NCBI RefSeq assembly: GCF_032362555.1
Contig: NC_083519.1
Coordinates: forward strand, 3,675,501-3,739,500
Direction of reading: 5' to 3'
Length of the DNA: 64,000 nt
Source of the DNA: Amyelois transitella
Taxonomy: Eukaryota; Arthropoda; Insecta; Lepidoptera; Pyralidae
A model generated the notes under the pieces. That model was not told the origin of the DNA, searched no databases, and was given only the letters and a program-made list of their open reading frames with translations. Of this stretch, positions 1 to 12,500 are shown piece after piece. The position numbers and the translations under genes are program-made. Within the stretch, counting starts at the first letter, position 1; each line of letters begins with the position of its first letter.

Positions 1-816
1 TATTCCCGTATGACTTAATTCAGATGTCATTAAAGATTCTGTTACTTATTTAGACATGATGACATTATCAATACTATCATGCTTGTCTGAACTCTAGTAA
101 CTGCATTAATTAGGACATCTCAATTTATTCAAGTGGAATATAGGAATGGAACTTTAAAAACCTTTTCACAGACATAAATTTCAGAGGTTATAAATACATA
201 CAATCATGTCTTTATCCTTTGTGGAGTAGACAGGGCCAGAGGTTATGTTTGCTTAAATTTTGATACGAAACTACTGTTAAGTAATCCTGACTATAAGGTA
301 CATAAAATTGAAATTTCCAACAGTTAGGTATTTACTATTATTTTTCTTTTCAATTTAATTATGTAATCCTTTTATGCTTCCTATGTTATTATGTGAAATT
401 TGGTGTGGAATATACTTATCTACGGATGTTTCTTACTTCGTTCATAAAATCAAATGTTTGTGAAGGTTAGAACATGGACCAAATGTTTTTTAAAGTTTTT
501 TTCTGAGGTTTAGATATTTCTTTTAGAATGTAACTCCGGTTCAAAGATAGCAATAATAATTTCAAAATATTTGAATCATAGTTGTTCATCATAAAGCAAA
601 AATTTGCTTTGTTATTCAAATTACTTCAGGTTAGTAAATAGCATCTAGAGAAACAAAATATTTTAAATTAGTTGCCAAATATAAAATAAAGTTTTGGAAC
701 AAAGAGAATCAAGCTGCCTAAGGATTAAAACATTTATTAATCTTATATAATTCAAATGTGTAATTATCATTGGCATTCGCAAGTAGTTTTAAAATAAAAA
801 CTAGCTTATAACTTAC
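1..816. other. AT-rich intron of the PWWP gene
   Basis: This stretch follows the splice donor of the PWWP exon and should be intron on the minus strand. I see no second exon in it. Around 205-245 there is a short piece matching the end of the family A interspersed repeat in minus orientation (a tail-like run followed by the GTAGACAGGGCCAGA-type segment). Confidence 0.5.
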
Positions 817-989
817 TATGTATCTTCTTGATAAAACTTTACCACCGCAATGGGTGGCTTTCGAAATGACGGCAGGACATCTGGGGGGAGCTTCTCAGGG
901 CCCACCACTTCGCCGGGCCACCAGCATGATCCCAGTTTCACCCATACCACTTCCCCGTCCAAATAATTCGTTTCAATTTGCTCACACAT
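817..989 (-). CDS. PWWP-domain protein, first coding exon (partial gene)
   Basis: The exon starts at the ATG at 989-987 and reads MCEQIETNYLDGEVVWVKLG, followed by SCWWPGEVVGPEKL and IAVVKFYQEDTY. The (W)WPGEVV core after a VVWVKLG strand is the signature of a PWWP domain, a chromatin-reader fold that binds methylated histone H3 and DNA in the nucleus. An in-frame TAA lies three codons before the ATG, which supports this start. The exon is 57 codons plus two bases and ends at a GTAAGT donor (816-815), so the tyrosine codon TA|N is split by the intron. The rest of the domain and gene must lie beyond the left edge. I cannot say which PWWP family member it is. The first bases upstream point toward the plus-strand micro-ORF at 1463, so the two may share a divergent promoter. 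Confidence 0.8.
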
Positions 990-1462
990 CACCACTTATC
1001 TGTTCAGGCGAAACATACGACCATATTTTGACAACTATAGCCACTATGCCGACTTCAACAATTATAATAACATTTTTAGTTTATGATAAGATCTTGCATT
1101 ATTCAATAGTTTTCCGCATTTGGTACTCTTTTGTGAACTAAAAAATATACAATTCACCTTGTTCAATACCAAAACAGTAGCAAAATAATAATTGTAAATA
1201 TCACCGATTGCGTACGATATTACTTCTTCGGCCGTTCGAGTGGCAGTACTGAAAATACTAATAAACGTAAATAAAATAACAGCACTAAAATGTTTATGAT
1301 ATTAATTTTAATTATATTTTTTACTAGAAACGTATTTATTTGATTTAATTTTAATGGCTATGTTTCATTATAAATATTTATAAAAGAAGTTAATTTATCA
1401 AACCGGAACTAGCCGGATAGAAGGCGTCAGCAAGTACCAACCAGAAGATAATATAAAAAAAT
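990..1462. promoter_or_regulatory. Divergent promoter interval between the PWWP gene and the micro-ORF
   Basis: About 470 bases separate the two divergent start codons. A small GC-richer island near 1208-1250 (GCGTACGATATT, CGGCCGTTCGAG) stands out from the AT-rich surroundings. I see no clear TATA box, so placing a promoter here is inference from gene orientation. Confidence 0.35.
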
Positions 1463-1606
1463 ATGAGGAGTGTTGCCACATCGTTCTTAGACGAAAATGG
1501 GAACATAGAGATGCAGGCGAAAAGCAAAGCGAAGACTTTCTTAAATAAAGTCGGCTACTCACCGTTTTCAAAATTGCCGATTTTGTGGCGGGAACCTAAA
1601 ACATAA
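1463..1606 (+). CDS. Candidate 47-residue micro-protein
   Basis: A complete ORF of 48 codons from ATG 1463 to TAA 1604-1606. The product starts MRSVATSFLDENGNIEM, continues with a lysine-rich stretch (QAKSKAKT) and ends FLNKVGYSPFSKLPILWR followed by EPKT. It has no transmembrane segment or signal peptide. The composition looks protein-like rather than like random AT-rich DNA. A polyadenylation signal AATAAA lies at 1626-1631, 20 bases after the stop, which would fit a short intronless mRNA divergent from the PWWP gene. I do not recognise the family; it could also be a chance ORF or an exon of something larger. Confidence 0.45.
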   Translation: MRSVATSFLDENGNIEMQAKSKAKTFLNKVGYSPFSKLPILWREPKT

Positions 1607-2194
1607 GTTATGTTCTATTCTATCTAATAAAAAAAATAAATTAATAATAAAAAAAAACTATTCCAAACCTTAACCTTACCTATGTTGTTTGTGGTTTTAT
1701 TATTTTCCTTTTATGTTTTACCAACTATGAATGCTGTTTAAGCTATGTTTATAGGTGTAGACGAACAAGAATCACAAAGTAGAGTGTTGGAGACTGTTAT
1801 AATTACTTAAGCGAAATTTAAGGAAGATTGTTTAAATAGGTAAGGCGTGAAGAAGACATAAAGTATGAATTTAATACAGGCGTAAATGAATTTTAATAAT
1901 AACCAACCACATGCCTACCTACATCTATCTGCTGATCATTGCCACACGTGCACTTTAACGTCGATAGGTTTTTGAAAAGTGCGTATCAAATTTTAAATTT
2001 CATTTGAGCCTCAATAAAAATAAAATAAGCATCCATATAAAAACATATTCATGTATTTCAGCCAATTTACAGTTTAAATATTGTTACAAAATGTTCAAAT
2101 ATTGAAAGAATAGTTAAAAGTGAATCCAGTATCCTAGTCTAGTCATGTAGGGAATTTTGTGAAAATAGATTTATAACTTTTTAAAAATTAACAA

Positions 2195-2412
2195 TGGCTC
2201 TTCTTCTCTTTCAGCTTGTTTAGAAGTGTCAATCAAAGGAGAGGCTTATAAATTTGAGTTGCTACTGATATGACGATGGGATAGCAACCTGTCACTTTAT
2301 GAATATTAATTCCATTATTAAGCCGTACAGCTGAGCGTGACCTTCCTTTTTTTCTTGGTTGTTTGCTTTGTTTGCCCACTAATGAAGGAGACGTGATTGT
2401 ATGTATGAGACC
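2195..2412 (+). repeat. Family A interspersed repeat, decayed copy
   Basis: It matches the body of the family A repeat defined at 28374-28640: a GGCTTATAAATTTG segment, a GATGGG..TAGCAACCTGTCACT segment, the AGCTGAGCGTGACC segment, and an end in GACGTGATTGTATGTATG. The 5' third is unrecognisable. Confidence 0.55.
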
Positions 2413-3497
2413 CGGCAAATAAGTAGATCCAATAATTTGACATTTCCGAGATGCGCAGTGCTCTTAATAATTTTTCATATGAAAAATATATTCTGCGAAG
2501 GGTCAATTGACTAGAAATTCGTTCAACTTTCATGCCGGGCACTTTACCTATGAATTAGGCAGATTTTCTTAAATTTGAACCGAAAAATGAATTTTGAATT
2601 TGAAGTCGACTAGAAGTCTATAGAATTTTTGTCGAACGATTCAGTCGTGCACAAAATTTATATGAGTACTTATACAAACACACATAGATAACACTCCTTT
2701 CGGGGTAGACAAAGTTCAAAGCCCACGTTCAGCTGAATTGCTCAGTTAGCATAATATAATAAATTTACCAAATTATGAAATAGATCTATAATTAACTTCA
2801 AGTCGCTCTTTTATGTCGCTTAAATAAAAATTTATTGTTGGGTAGTTACAAAAATAAGTTTGATAAACTTTACATTCAAGCACTAGTAATCAATGAAACA
2901 TTCGGGAAACACAGCCTATAGAATCTTTTCGAGATATTTATATTATTAAATTTATTTTATAAAGTAGTTGCCAAGATGTTTCGAATAAAATTTAAATATC
3001 TTCCGCCAGAGGCTTTACTCTCGTGGATATCTCTAAAAATTCTTAATTTAGCGGAAGCCCACGTCATTATAAGAAGTCCTTATTGGTTCGGCTGATCGTA
3101 GATATAGATAAATCAGTCATCATTTTCCTTTAAATAATGTACCTACTTTAAATATCCCTTACTTATAATTTAATTTAATTACAAGATAATTATGTACTTT
3201 ATTTTTATACTTATAAAACTTTTACAATATATTATAAAAATAAAAACTCGTGCTAACAACCTCATAATTTGATTTTATGAAAATGTACCTAATTTGTTTT
3301 CGTTATACTAGAATTTCTTCGACTACATATTTTTTTTTTAAATATTTTATTGTACGTGTTTTTTCTTAAGCACACACACTAAGCCAACGATAGCCAAAGA
3401 ACGTGCCACTCACATAAGTACAAAGGCGAACTTTCCAAAAAGGACCATCGAAAGTGTACTCCATTCGTTGGCCTAGTTGCTTAGATGTGTACTTAGC

Positions 3498-3503
3498 TTT
3501 ATT
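3498..3503 (-). terminator. Polyadenylation signal for the left chemosensory gene
   Basis: AATAAA on the minus strand (TTTATT on plus) lies 18 bases beyond the TAA at 3521-3523, the usual place for a poly(A) signal in a short insect mRNA. Confidence 0.55.
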
Positions 3504-3520
3504 TGTAAAGATAGCTTAAA

Positions 3521-6500
3521 TTAACCCGCGTACTGGCGTACAATCTTCGCCCACTGCTGGGGGAAATTTCTCTGGACGTATGATAGAGTGCGCTGAATCT
3601 GCTTGGTCTCTTGAGGAGTGCACTGAGGACAGGCGCCTCTTAAAACCAGCGGTGCTAAGGCTGAAATAATATAAAAATTCGTTATTCCCATATGTTTTAA
3701 GTTTAACGTGTAAAACTACAAACAATTTTTTTATTTGTACTAAGTAGTTTTACATTTTTATTTCCAAGTGGCGTATCAACGACCAAGTTTACAATTTTAT
3801 TCTTTAAAAATGATTTCAACATTATAGCCTTGACAACTACGAATCTGTTAGAGAAAAGAAATCGCATTGCTAATGAAATTCAATGTCAATCGAATTAATA
3901 AATTCACAGCATTTTATTTATAAATTGTGTAAGAATTAGGTTTTCCCTCACTGATTTATCTTTCACGGGGCAAGTCTCTACAAAATATATATATAAACAT
4001 AAAAATTTTACACTATATAAAGAGTAGAAGGAAATCAAGGCACGAACTTACTCTTCAGTCTTTTCCCGATGGGATCGCAGGGTGCTTCGCCCAGGGCACA
4101 CTTGAGCTGCCTCTGGATAAACCGCTTGTCGTTCAGAGCCTCTTCTAGGGCCGTGTCGGAAACCGGAGGCCGAGTGGTCTCCGCGGAGTACGCTACGGCC
4201 ACGAGGGCGGAGAGCACGATGATGTGTGTAATCTGAAAGTATGATAAAAGTCGAATTTGTATTTTATTGCAAAGTTATTCTATGAAACTGTGCTGCTTAT
4301 ATACATTTCATCATATGATCTTTGAATGTCTTGTTTTATTATGAGAAATTCCTGTAAAATTCCTAAGAATTTACTTTTAATTTTTTTTTAAGGTGAGTGT
4401 CGTTATTGTAATTAACAGCTATTTACCCAGTTACTTTTTTATAAAATGAACTTTAAGTTTTAGCCATAATTAATACAGTATGCTAAAAAAGATATCAACG
4501 CGCAAAGTCATGTCATATCATCAAAATAAATATACTTAAGTATTCAAGTTGTTGCGCAAAGCCAAACTATAACAAATATATATAGTCTGAAGTAAATTCT
4601 CATTATTATATAACATTAATATGGGCTGAATATTTTCAGTTTTGGTAAACAAATAAAAAGGAAAGCGTCGTAGCGGTCTACAAATAACGTGAAAACATAT
4701 CATATTAAAGTAAGTATTATTGATAACCTTAGGTAGATATGCTTTAAAATATTTAGTCACAGGCAACTTATTTTGTATCTCATATAAAAAAAGAATTCAT
4801 TGCTATTGAACCATGCAAAAACTAATAATAGTTCGACTCTTAATTTCCTAGTCCGTTATGCAAAAAAATTAGTGATTGTAATTTTTAATAAAAATATCTA
4901 TAAATACTTAATAGGGTCTACAGACGGACGGACCTTGATCAAGTCGAGGACGTTCTGGTGAAAGACTTTTTTTCATGCGATCTCCTTTTCATGGAGCTAA
5001 AAAACTATGCAGGGATCGTAGCAGGTGGAAAGATTTAGTCATTGCCAGACAGAAAAAGGGGTGATCATTAGCATGTACAAATAAAATCTTTGATGAAATC
5101 TGTATTTTTTGTCCTCTCTGTAAGGTTTACCTACTATTATTTATTCTGTGGTAGAACTAAGCAACCAATAATTATTTACTTATTACATCTTGTAATAATA
5201 ATGCAAAACCAAATGTATTGGTTTTATTCTAGTTAAAACACAACTATGACAGTAACAATAAAGACAAGATTATTTTTTAAAATATCATAGATAACATGTC
5301 ATTCTCCCCCCCTTAAATAATCCCTTAAATAAGCTGGTGGTCTGCGATCTCTACTGGAACGGCGTAGAACAGGTTCTTCGGACTCGGCTGCCCGTCCTTC
5401 ATTTGACACGTCAGGTTCCACAGTGTCATTTATAGTTCCCTGGACATCCGGCTCCATATCAGCACTTTCTTCACTCTCCCGATTAAGTTGCGGCAAAGGA
5501 GCTAAATGTTTATTAGAAACTACTGTTTCACGACCATCAGGAAGCTTGACATATGAATACATGGGATTAGGTTGTAATAATTCCACTTCATCAACTAATG
5601 GGTCATATTTAGAATTTCTTACGTGTCGTTTAAGTAGTATAGGTCCTGGAGTAAGTAACCACGTTGGCATAGATTGTCCATTTAGCGATCGTCTAGGATG
5701 ATGAAACATACGTTCATGAGGGGTTGCATTGGTACTTGTACATAACAACGAGCGTATTGAGTGAAGAGCAAAAGGCAAAACTTTTTCCCATTCTTCGATT
5801 CGCATACTTTTGGACCGAATGCTTAGTTGAATACTCTTCCATAATGTTCCATTTAGTCTTTCTATTTGTCCGTTACCTTCTGGATTGTAGGGAGAGCTTC
5901 TGCTAGTAGCTATTCCAAGGGAATGAAGAAATTGTTGGACTTCTTCTGATAAAAATGATGTTCCTCTGTCAGAGTGAATATATTGTGGTATACCAAATAG
6001 ATAAAAGATATCTTTCAGACAATGAACAACAGTTGAAGCAGTCATATCTTTACATGGATAAGCGAAGGGAAATCTAGAGTATTCGTCGATTACTGTTAAT
6101 ATATAACGATTAGTAGTGTTACTTGGCACAGGCCCTTTGAAATCTATATTAAGTCTTTCAAAACACGAAGTTGCTTTTATGAGATGGCCGTGTGTCTGAC
6201 CAAATCTTGGTTTTATTTCTGAACAAATAGGGCAAGACGAAACCATGGATCTTATTTCATTAATCGAATATGGCAGATTCTTTTGACGTACCCAATGTGC
6301 CATTCTCACTATTCCAGGATGGCACAAAGCATCGTGTATTTCATAAAGTTTATTTGTAGATATACTAGCGCTTATTCTAGACAAAGCATCAGCAGTGAAA
6401 TTTTCTTTCCCTGGTCTATATATAATGTCGTATTTATAACACGACAACTCAAGGCGCCATCGTTCAACTTTCTCGTTTTTAACTTTGCTTGTATGATTTT

Positions 6501-9500
6501 GATTCAGCATAAATGAAACTGACTGTTGATCGGTGATGAGAAGAAAATGTCGACCCAAGAGATAGTGTCGCCACTTGCGTAAAGATTCTACAATTGCGTA
6601 AGCTTCTTTTTCAATAGCAGAGTGACGGCGTTCTGAATCGGAAAGACTTCTAGAAAAAAATGCCACTGGTCTTCCATTTTGTGTAAGAGATGCTGCAATT
6701 GTATGCTCAGAAGCATCAGTTTCAACGACGAATCTTTCTTCATTGTCTATTGCAGTCAAACATGACTTAGCAATAGTAGATTTAAGAGAATTAAAACTAG
6801 AAATAGCTGTTTCATCGAGTGGAAAGCTTTTGCTTGAGATTAAAGGCCTTACCTTTTCAGAAAAATTTTGTACCCATTTTGAATAATGCGCAAAAAGCCC
6901 GAGAGTTCTTTTCAGTGAAGGTCCATCTGATGGGACTGGTAAGTCAAGAAGTGGCTTAAGACGAGTTGAATCTGGTTTAATAGTGTTATTATGAACATTA
7001 TAACCAAGTAAATTTATAGAGCTAGAAGAAAAGGTACATTTGTCTTTGTTAAGTGTCAAACTGTATTTCTCGGCTGCCATCATAAATCTTTCCAAATTTT
7101 TGTCATGATCGTCTTTTGTTTTGCCGCATACGGTAATATCATCTAAATAAGCAAATGTGCCGTTAAGTTTCTCTGACTCTATTATAAATTGCAGTGTACG
7201 TTGAAAAGCAGCTACGCCATTGGTTACTCCAAATGGAATGCGAGTAAACTGATATAAATTACCACATGCTTCGAATGCTGTATACTTTTTTCTTTTTCTA
7301 ATATTGGAATTTGGTGGTAAGCACTTTTCAAATCAATTTGACTAAAATAATTGTATTTAGCTACATTAGCAACTACCAGTTCTATGCTAGGCAGTGGATG
7401 AGCATCAAGTTCTGTATATTTGTTAATAGTTCGCGAATAATCAATAACCATGCGGCGCCGGTGATGATCTCCCCCAATAATTATTACTTGTGCCCTCCAA
7501 GGAGATACAGATGGTTCAATCACTCCATCTTGTAAAAGATTATGTATCTCTTGTCTTATAAAAGTTTCTTCATCAGTGCTATAGCGTCTCGACCGGACTG
7601 CTATTGGTTTTATGTTAGGAGATAAATTTGTAAAAACAGACACAGCTGGAACAGTTGCTTGCATGACATTGCAGATTTGAAGGCTTTCTCTTTTTCCACC
7701 AAAATGTAATTCTACTGACGAATGATCCTTAAGAACATCATGTCCAATAATTACATCAGAACATAAGTTATTTACAATAAGTAATGGTATGTTTTTGTAC
7801 GTACAGTTATTCAGTCGAATAGTAGGATAGCAGATACCATCTACATGTGATACATGATTCAATGATGCCAGTGTAATCGTTTGATGGCATGGTTTAATTT
7901 TGAGATTCATAGCTTGCACCAGATTACGATCAATAAAGCTCACGGAACTGCCAGTGTCAATAAGTGCATCAGCTCTTGTATCATTGACAAATATAGTAAT
8001 TGTAGCTTTTCGTAAATTAGACGGAGAAGCAGCTATTATTCCAGACATATTGTTCTCAATTTCAGTTTCTACGGAATTTATAGTTGGTCTACTTCTACAT
8101 ACATTAGCGAAATGACCTTTCTTAGAACATAATTGGCAACAGGAATTAAAAGCAGGACATTTGTTCCTTTGATGTACATTTCCTCCACAGAAAAAACATT
8201 TTCGCTGAGAATAATAATTTTTCTTAGTTTCATTTCTGTTTTGTACTAAGTCTATAGTGTTTTTAGACATATTGAGAGCATTAAGAGTCGTTGGAGTTGA
8301 ATAAGATTTCGTGTTATTTATTGCTGTTTCAAGCGAAATTGCTACATTAAGTGCTTCGTCTAAAGTAAGTGATAAATGCTCAAGGAGTCTTTCACGTATC
8401 TGTTGAGATTGAATACCTGAGATAAATGCGTCACGAATATATTCATTTCTATATTCTTCAGCTGATACTTCTCTAAAATTACAATTATGAGATAACAGTT
8501 TGAGTGCTTGTACATATTCTGAAATACTTTCACTTATTTGTTGTTTTCTTATAGTAAGAGAATGTCGAGCATGTATTTCATTTTGTGGTTTTATGTAAAT
8601 ATTATTTAGTGCTTCTATAGCTTTAGTATAGGTTTGGTATTCTTTTATATATGAATATACAGTTGGCGAAAGATGGTTGACTAAGAGTTTTAATTTGAGT
8701 GATTCGTCTTTAAATTCTGATAATTCTTCAGATAAGAAATTTATAAAAGTATACCGCCAGTGAGTCCAACGAAGATCAGCTCCACATATATTAGGTTCCA
8801 CATCAAAACGTTCTGGACGCAAATACCGTGCGATATTTCCTGTGGAAGTGGTAGCCATTTTTTTTTTTCAAAGAAATTTATTTTATTTTGTAAAATAATG
8901 TTTTGCTGATAAAGAATAAATGTGACTAAGCGTCGATATACATTATTGATAAGGTTTAACTAGAATAAATTGTAATAATAATGCAAAACCAAATGTATTG
9001 GTTTTATTCTAGTTAAAACACAACTATAACAGTAACAATAAAGACAAGATTATTTTTTAAAATATCATAGATAACATGTCACATCTAATTACTACTCAAA
9101 ACATAATCACAACTATTACAGGTATTGCATGTTTGAAACTTGCGTAAGATCAGTTACCTGTCATAACTTGTCACATTTACAATGTTTACATATATAACAG
9201 AAATACTATAATATGACACCTTGTTATTCTATAACATAAACCATGAAAGATTGACGAAGAGATCGTGTTGTGCCTTATAATCTCTTCTCACTACTCATGT
9301 AAACCCCGGTTACATATACTTCCCTCTTCGGAGGGAAACCCGATGATCCTGAGTTAGGTAAGGTCAGGTGTTACACAAGGACCGCCACGACTTTTGCATG
9401 GGAATCTAATATTTTTATAGTGATAGTGAGGCCACTATAAACTATAATCTAAATATATTATTTCATTTTCTATGGTCTGATGTACTATTTAGTGTCTTAT

Positions 9501-12500
9501 GTATTAACTTTGGTCTTACATCAGTATGCTGCCAGTCTTTTGGAAAATAGCCAAATGGTACCACCTACATAAGTATCGGCTAAATAAATATGTTCGCAAT
9601 TTCTCGCGTTAGTCAAACTTCTAGATAAGCTAGCGACTATTTCTGACCAACTTTTGTAAGAAATGCTGGACAGCTACTTAACGGAACTTAGATACAATGT
9701 GAATGATTACAATGGATATTTCAATGACTTAAGCGCAGAAACGGTAACTTTAAACCAAGAAAGCGTTTAGCTGCACCTTCATTTCAAATGTTGTTTCAAT
9801 CTCAGGGCTTCTGATTGGATAAAGTTCAGTAATTTGTCAGTAGGTAAGCTAAAAGAGAAAAGGGCTAATTTCATAAGGATGGGAGAATAAAGAGGTTTTT
9901 TCCCAGGTTTTATTTCTTGTTGTATACACATGAACAACCGTTGCAAAACTGTCTTTCAGTTTAATTGTCCTTTAATTTTTTTTCTGTCATTCGTTTCTTC
10001 TTTGCAATAAAGATATCACAATAGACAAAAACGTATGTGTGTGAGACCAAGGTGTTAAGATTTATATTAGTAGGGCTTCCGTGAGAGACCTCCTGGGGAA
10101 AGGTGTGAGAACCATGAAGTGAAAAATAAATGTAATTGTTTACGAGTTGCAACCTCTGTGGCGCAGTGGTAAGATGATGGAAAGGCGGGATCACCCCATG
10201 AGCTCAGGTTCAATTTTCAGTGCGAAAAAATATTTTTCATTGATAATTAGGAATAGCTAAGAACTCTGTCAGAGCTCAATGTGAACCCATAAGTCTATTC
10301 ATTTATTTACAGAATTCACAAGCCATTTTGGTGAATAAATGATTTTGTACATAAGTAGGTATAATTAATTGTACATTTGTACTTAAAGTTTTGATTGCTT
10401 ACTATTCTGATAATGATAACCACACACGATAACATATAGCGAGTACTAAGAAATATCAAACGTTTTCCTCACAGATTACTCATAACGGCCTTAGTAATAT
10501 ACATTTGACCACAAACCGTATCTATTCTATAATTGGAAGGCGAATGGGATCGCCACATAATCATTGAAGTGAAGCCTTTATCTAAGTACTTATATTGCAA
10601 ACGAAACACCAAGGGCAATCTCAGCAAAATTCATGTTGAATTCGTCAGACGTTTTGAATAGGAGGCAGTTTGGGTCACGTGATTAAAATAATCCATACTG
10701 ATATTATATATGTACATACATACATAAAATCACGCCTCTTTCCCGGAGGGGTAGGCGGAGACTACCTCTTTCCACTTGCCACGATCCCTGCATACTTCCT
10801 TTGCTTCATCCACATTCATAACTCTCTTCATGCAAGCTCGGCGGTTTCGGATACTTTTGACCTGACCCTTTACCAGGACGTCCTTAAATATATGTATATA
10901 CATACATATATATTATATACATATGTATGTGACATTATATGTCTATCTGTTACACTTTCACGGCTGTAGCGCTTGACATATGTATTTTATACCGATTTTG
11001 ACAAAATTTGTGTTTAAGCGCTATAGTTTATTATATGAGGTCATCTGATATTTTTTTGAAAATTTCTAAAATATTTTGTGCTATTATTGCACAAGGTTTC
11101 GGTAACATCCTTCAGAAATTTTCTACGATTAGCAAAGGACATGTGGCGAGGCACCGCCGTGCGCCACGCGTGAGTAATGTCGCGTGCGATTTGCCCGTAC
11201 ATCCAAACACACAATTACTTACAATATTTGTTTTATAGACTGAAGTACTTCAGTACTTACGCCCGCGATTCCGTAACATCCTCTCTAAGTGCCCTATGGC
11301 ATTCTCTGCCAGTCAATCAGAACCAGAAGACCAAACAAAAAATATATGTTTGAAGCACTTTTCCTTACCCGTGATACGAGAAAGTGCGCATAGTCGCATT
11401 TTTACGAAATCCACAGAAAAGAGATCTAATTCTCCTATTTTATAGTATAGTGATCCACAAGGCATCTTATTATTATAACAGAATTATTTCATTTAAATAA
11501 TTAGGCCACAAAGATGTCTTTCACTTAGTAAATAAGACATCAACGCGCTGAAAATCTTTAATTTAATTTTTTTCATCTCATTGTATTGTTTTTTATTTAC
11601 CTATGTATATCCAATAATCTGTTAGTCGGGGCAAACCAATGTCAATACTCACGAAGCGATTTTTTTACTAAAACTAAGAAAAAATAAAATTTATTTGTAC
11701 AATTATCTTTTACAAACCTTTTACATTGTATTCCACTTAAAATTTCCCTGTGTTTTGTTGGTCAGGCTCCACGGTTTTTTTTTAATATTTAAACTTACAG
11801 TTAAATAATAGTAAAGTCAACAAACACTTTTCATTACACCTGTACTGCCGGCCACGAACGAGTGCGTGCTTAGAAATTTAATGAGTTTGTAATCAGCCGG
11901 TTTATACATACCCAACTCAGCGATCTCAATCGATAGTCTAGACTAGAGATAGATTAATATTTTATCATCTTTTCGAGCTAGGAACTTCTTAAACTACTTT
12001 CTCTATTTACATAAGAGATATATGATTGAGATGATGAATGAATGAAAACAGGTTAACTATAAGGAAGAAATAGGATATGGGAGTGTCTTCTTTATCCTCG
12101 CTTTAGTCCCGGTTGCATACTCACTAATCTGGAGAGGGGCCCGGGATATGCCTTTGACCTTGGATCCTGGATTGGGTGAGTCAGGTTCTTTCACGAAACG
12201 ACTACCATTTGGCCTCCGCAACCTTTGTAAACCTTACCTGTATTGGATCGATCATGGTTACACATCCTGAATTTGCAGGTTTCCTCACGATGTTTTTCCG
12301 CACAGTAGAAGCATCGGTTAGTATTCAAATTAAAGAACATAACTTCGAATATCGTCATTGGTACTCGTACATGGCATGGTGGGATTCGAACCTGTGCGTT
12401 TTCGCGCATTACTTATTTTAACCGGACACGGATTGAACCACCGACGCTTTAAATAGGAGGATCAAATCGGGGATGTTCTTGCAAAAGGTCAGGTCAAGAT

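Larger units (their letters stand above)
1607..3520. other. Intergenic, AT-rich, with family A repeat fragments
   Basis: There is no convincing coding sequence between the micro-ORF and the chemosensory gene. It holds a decayed family A repeat at about 2195-2412 (+), a minus-strand family A fragment at about 2670-2745, and an imperfect inverted repeat of about 125 bases at 3367-3492. An AATAAA on the minus strand (plus 3498-3503) probably belongs to the chemosensory gene to the right. Confidence 0.5.
5191..9081 (-). mobile_element. Ty3/Gypsy LTR retrotransposon with very short LTRs
   Basis: A full-length element of about 3.9 kb in minus orientation, flanked by CATCT on both sides (5186-5190 and 9082-9086), a 5 bp target duplication. 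Parts in order from the right: Gag with two CCHC zinc knuckles (about 8.1-8.2 kb; CFFCGGNVHQRNKC and CQLCSKKGHFANVC), aspartic protease (ALIDTGSS, about 7.95 kb), reverse transcriptase (about 6.9-7.6 kb), RNase H (about 6.4-6.8 kb), and integrase with an N-terminal zinc region and catalytic core (about 5.6-6.3 kb). A polypurine tract lies at the inner edge of the left LTR (about 5302-5314). I did not recognise a tRNA primer site. The short LTRs and double zinc knuckle recall mag-type elements, but the clade is inference. The body looks nearly whole, with about one or two breaks, so it is a recently dead or dying copy. The two LTRs differ at one of 111 positions, implying a recent insertion. 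Confidence 0.93.

Noticed and set aside
5423-5906. Plus-strand ORFs opposite the Gypsy element
   Set aside because: They are antisense shadows of its pol region, with no protein features of their own.
10670-10969. A 99-residue plus-strand ORF
   Set aside because: It is built from TACATACATA runs and the family B repeat.
12176-12421. Overlapping ORFs on both strands
   Set aside because: They lie inside a SINE.
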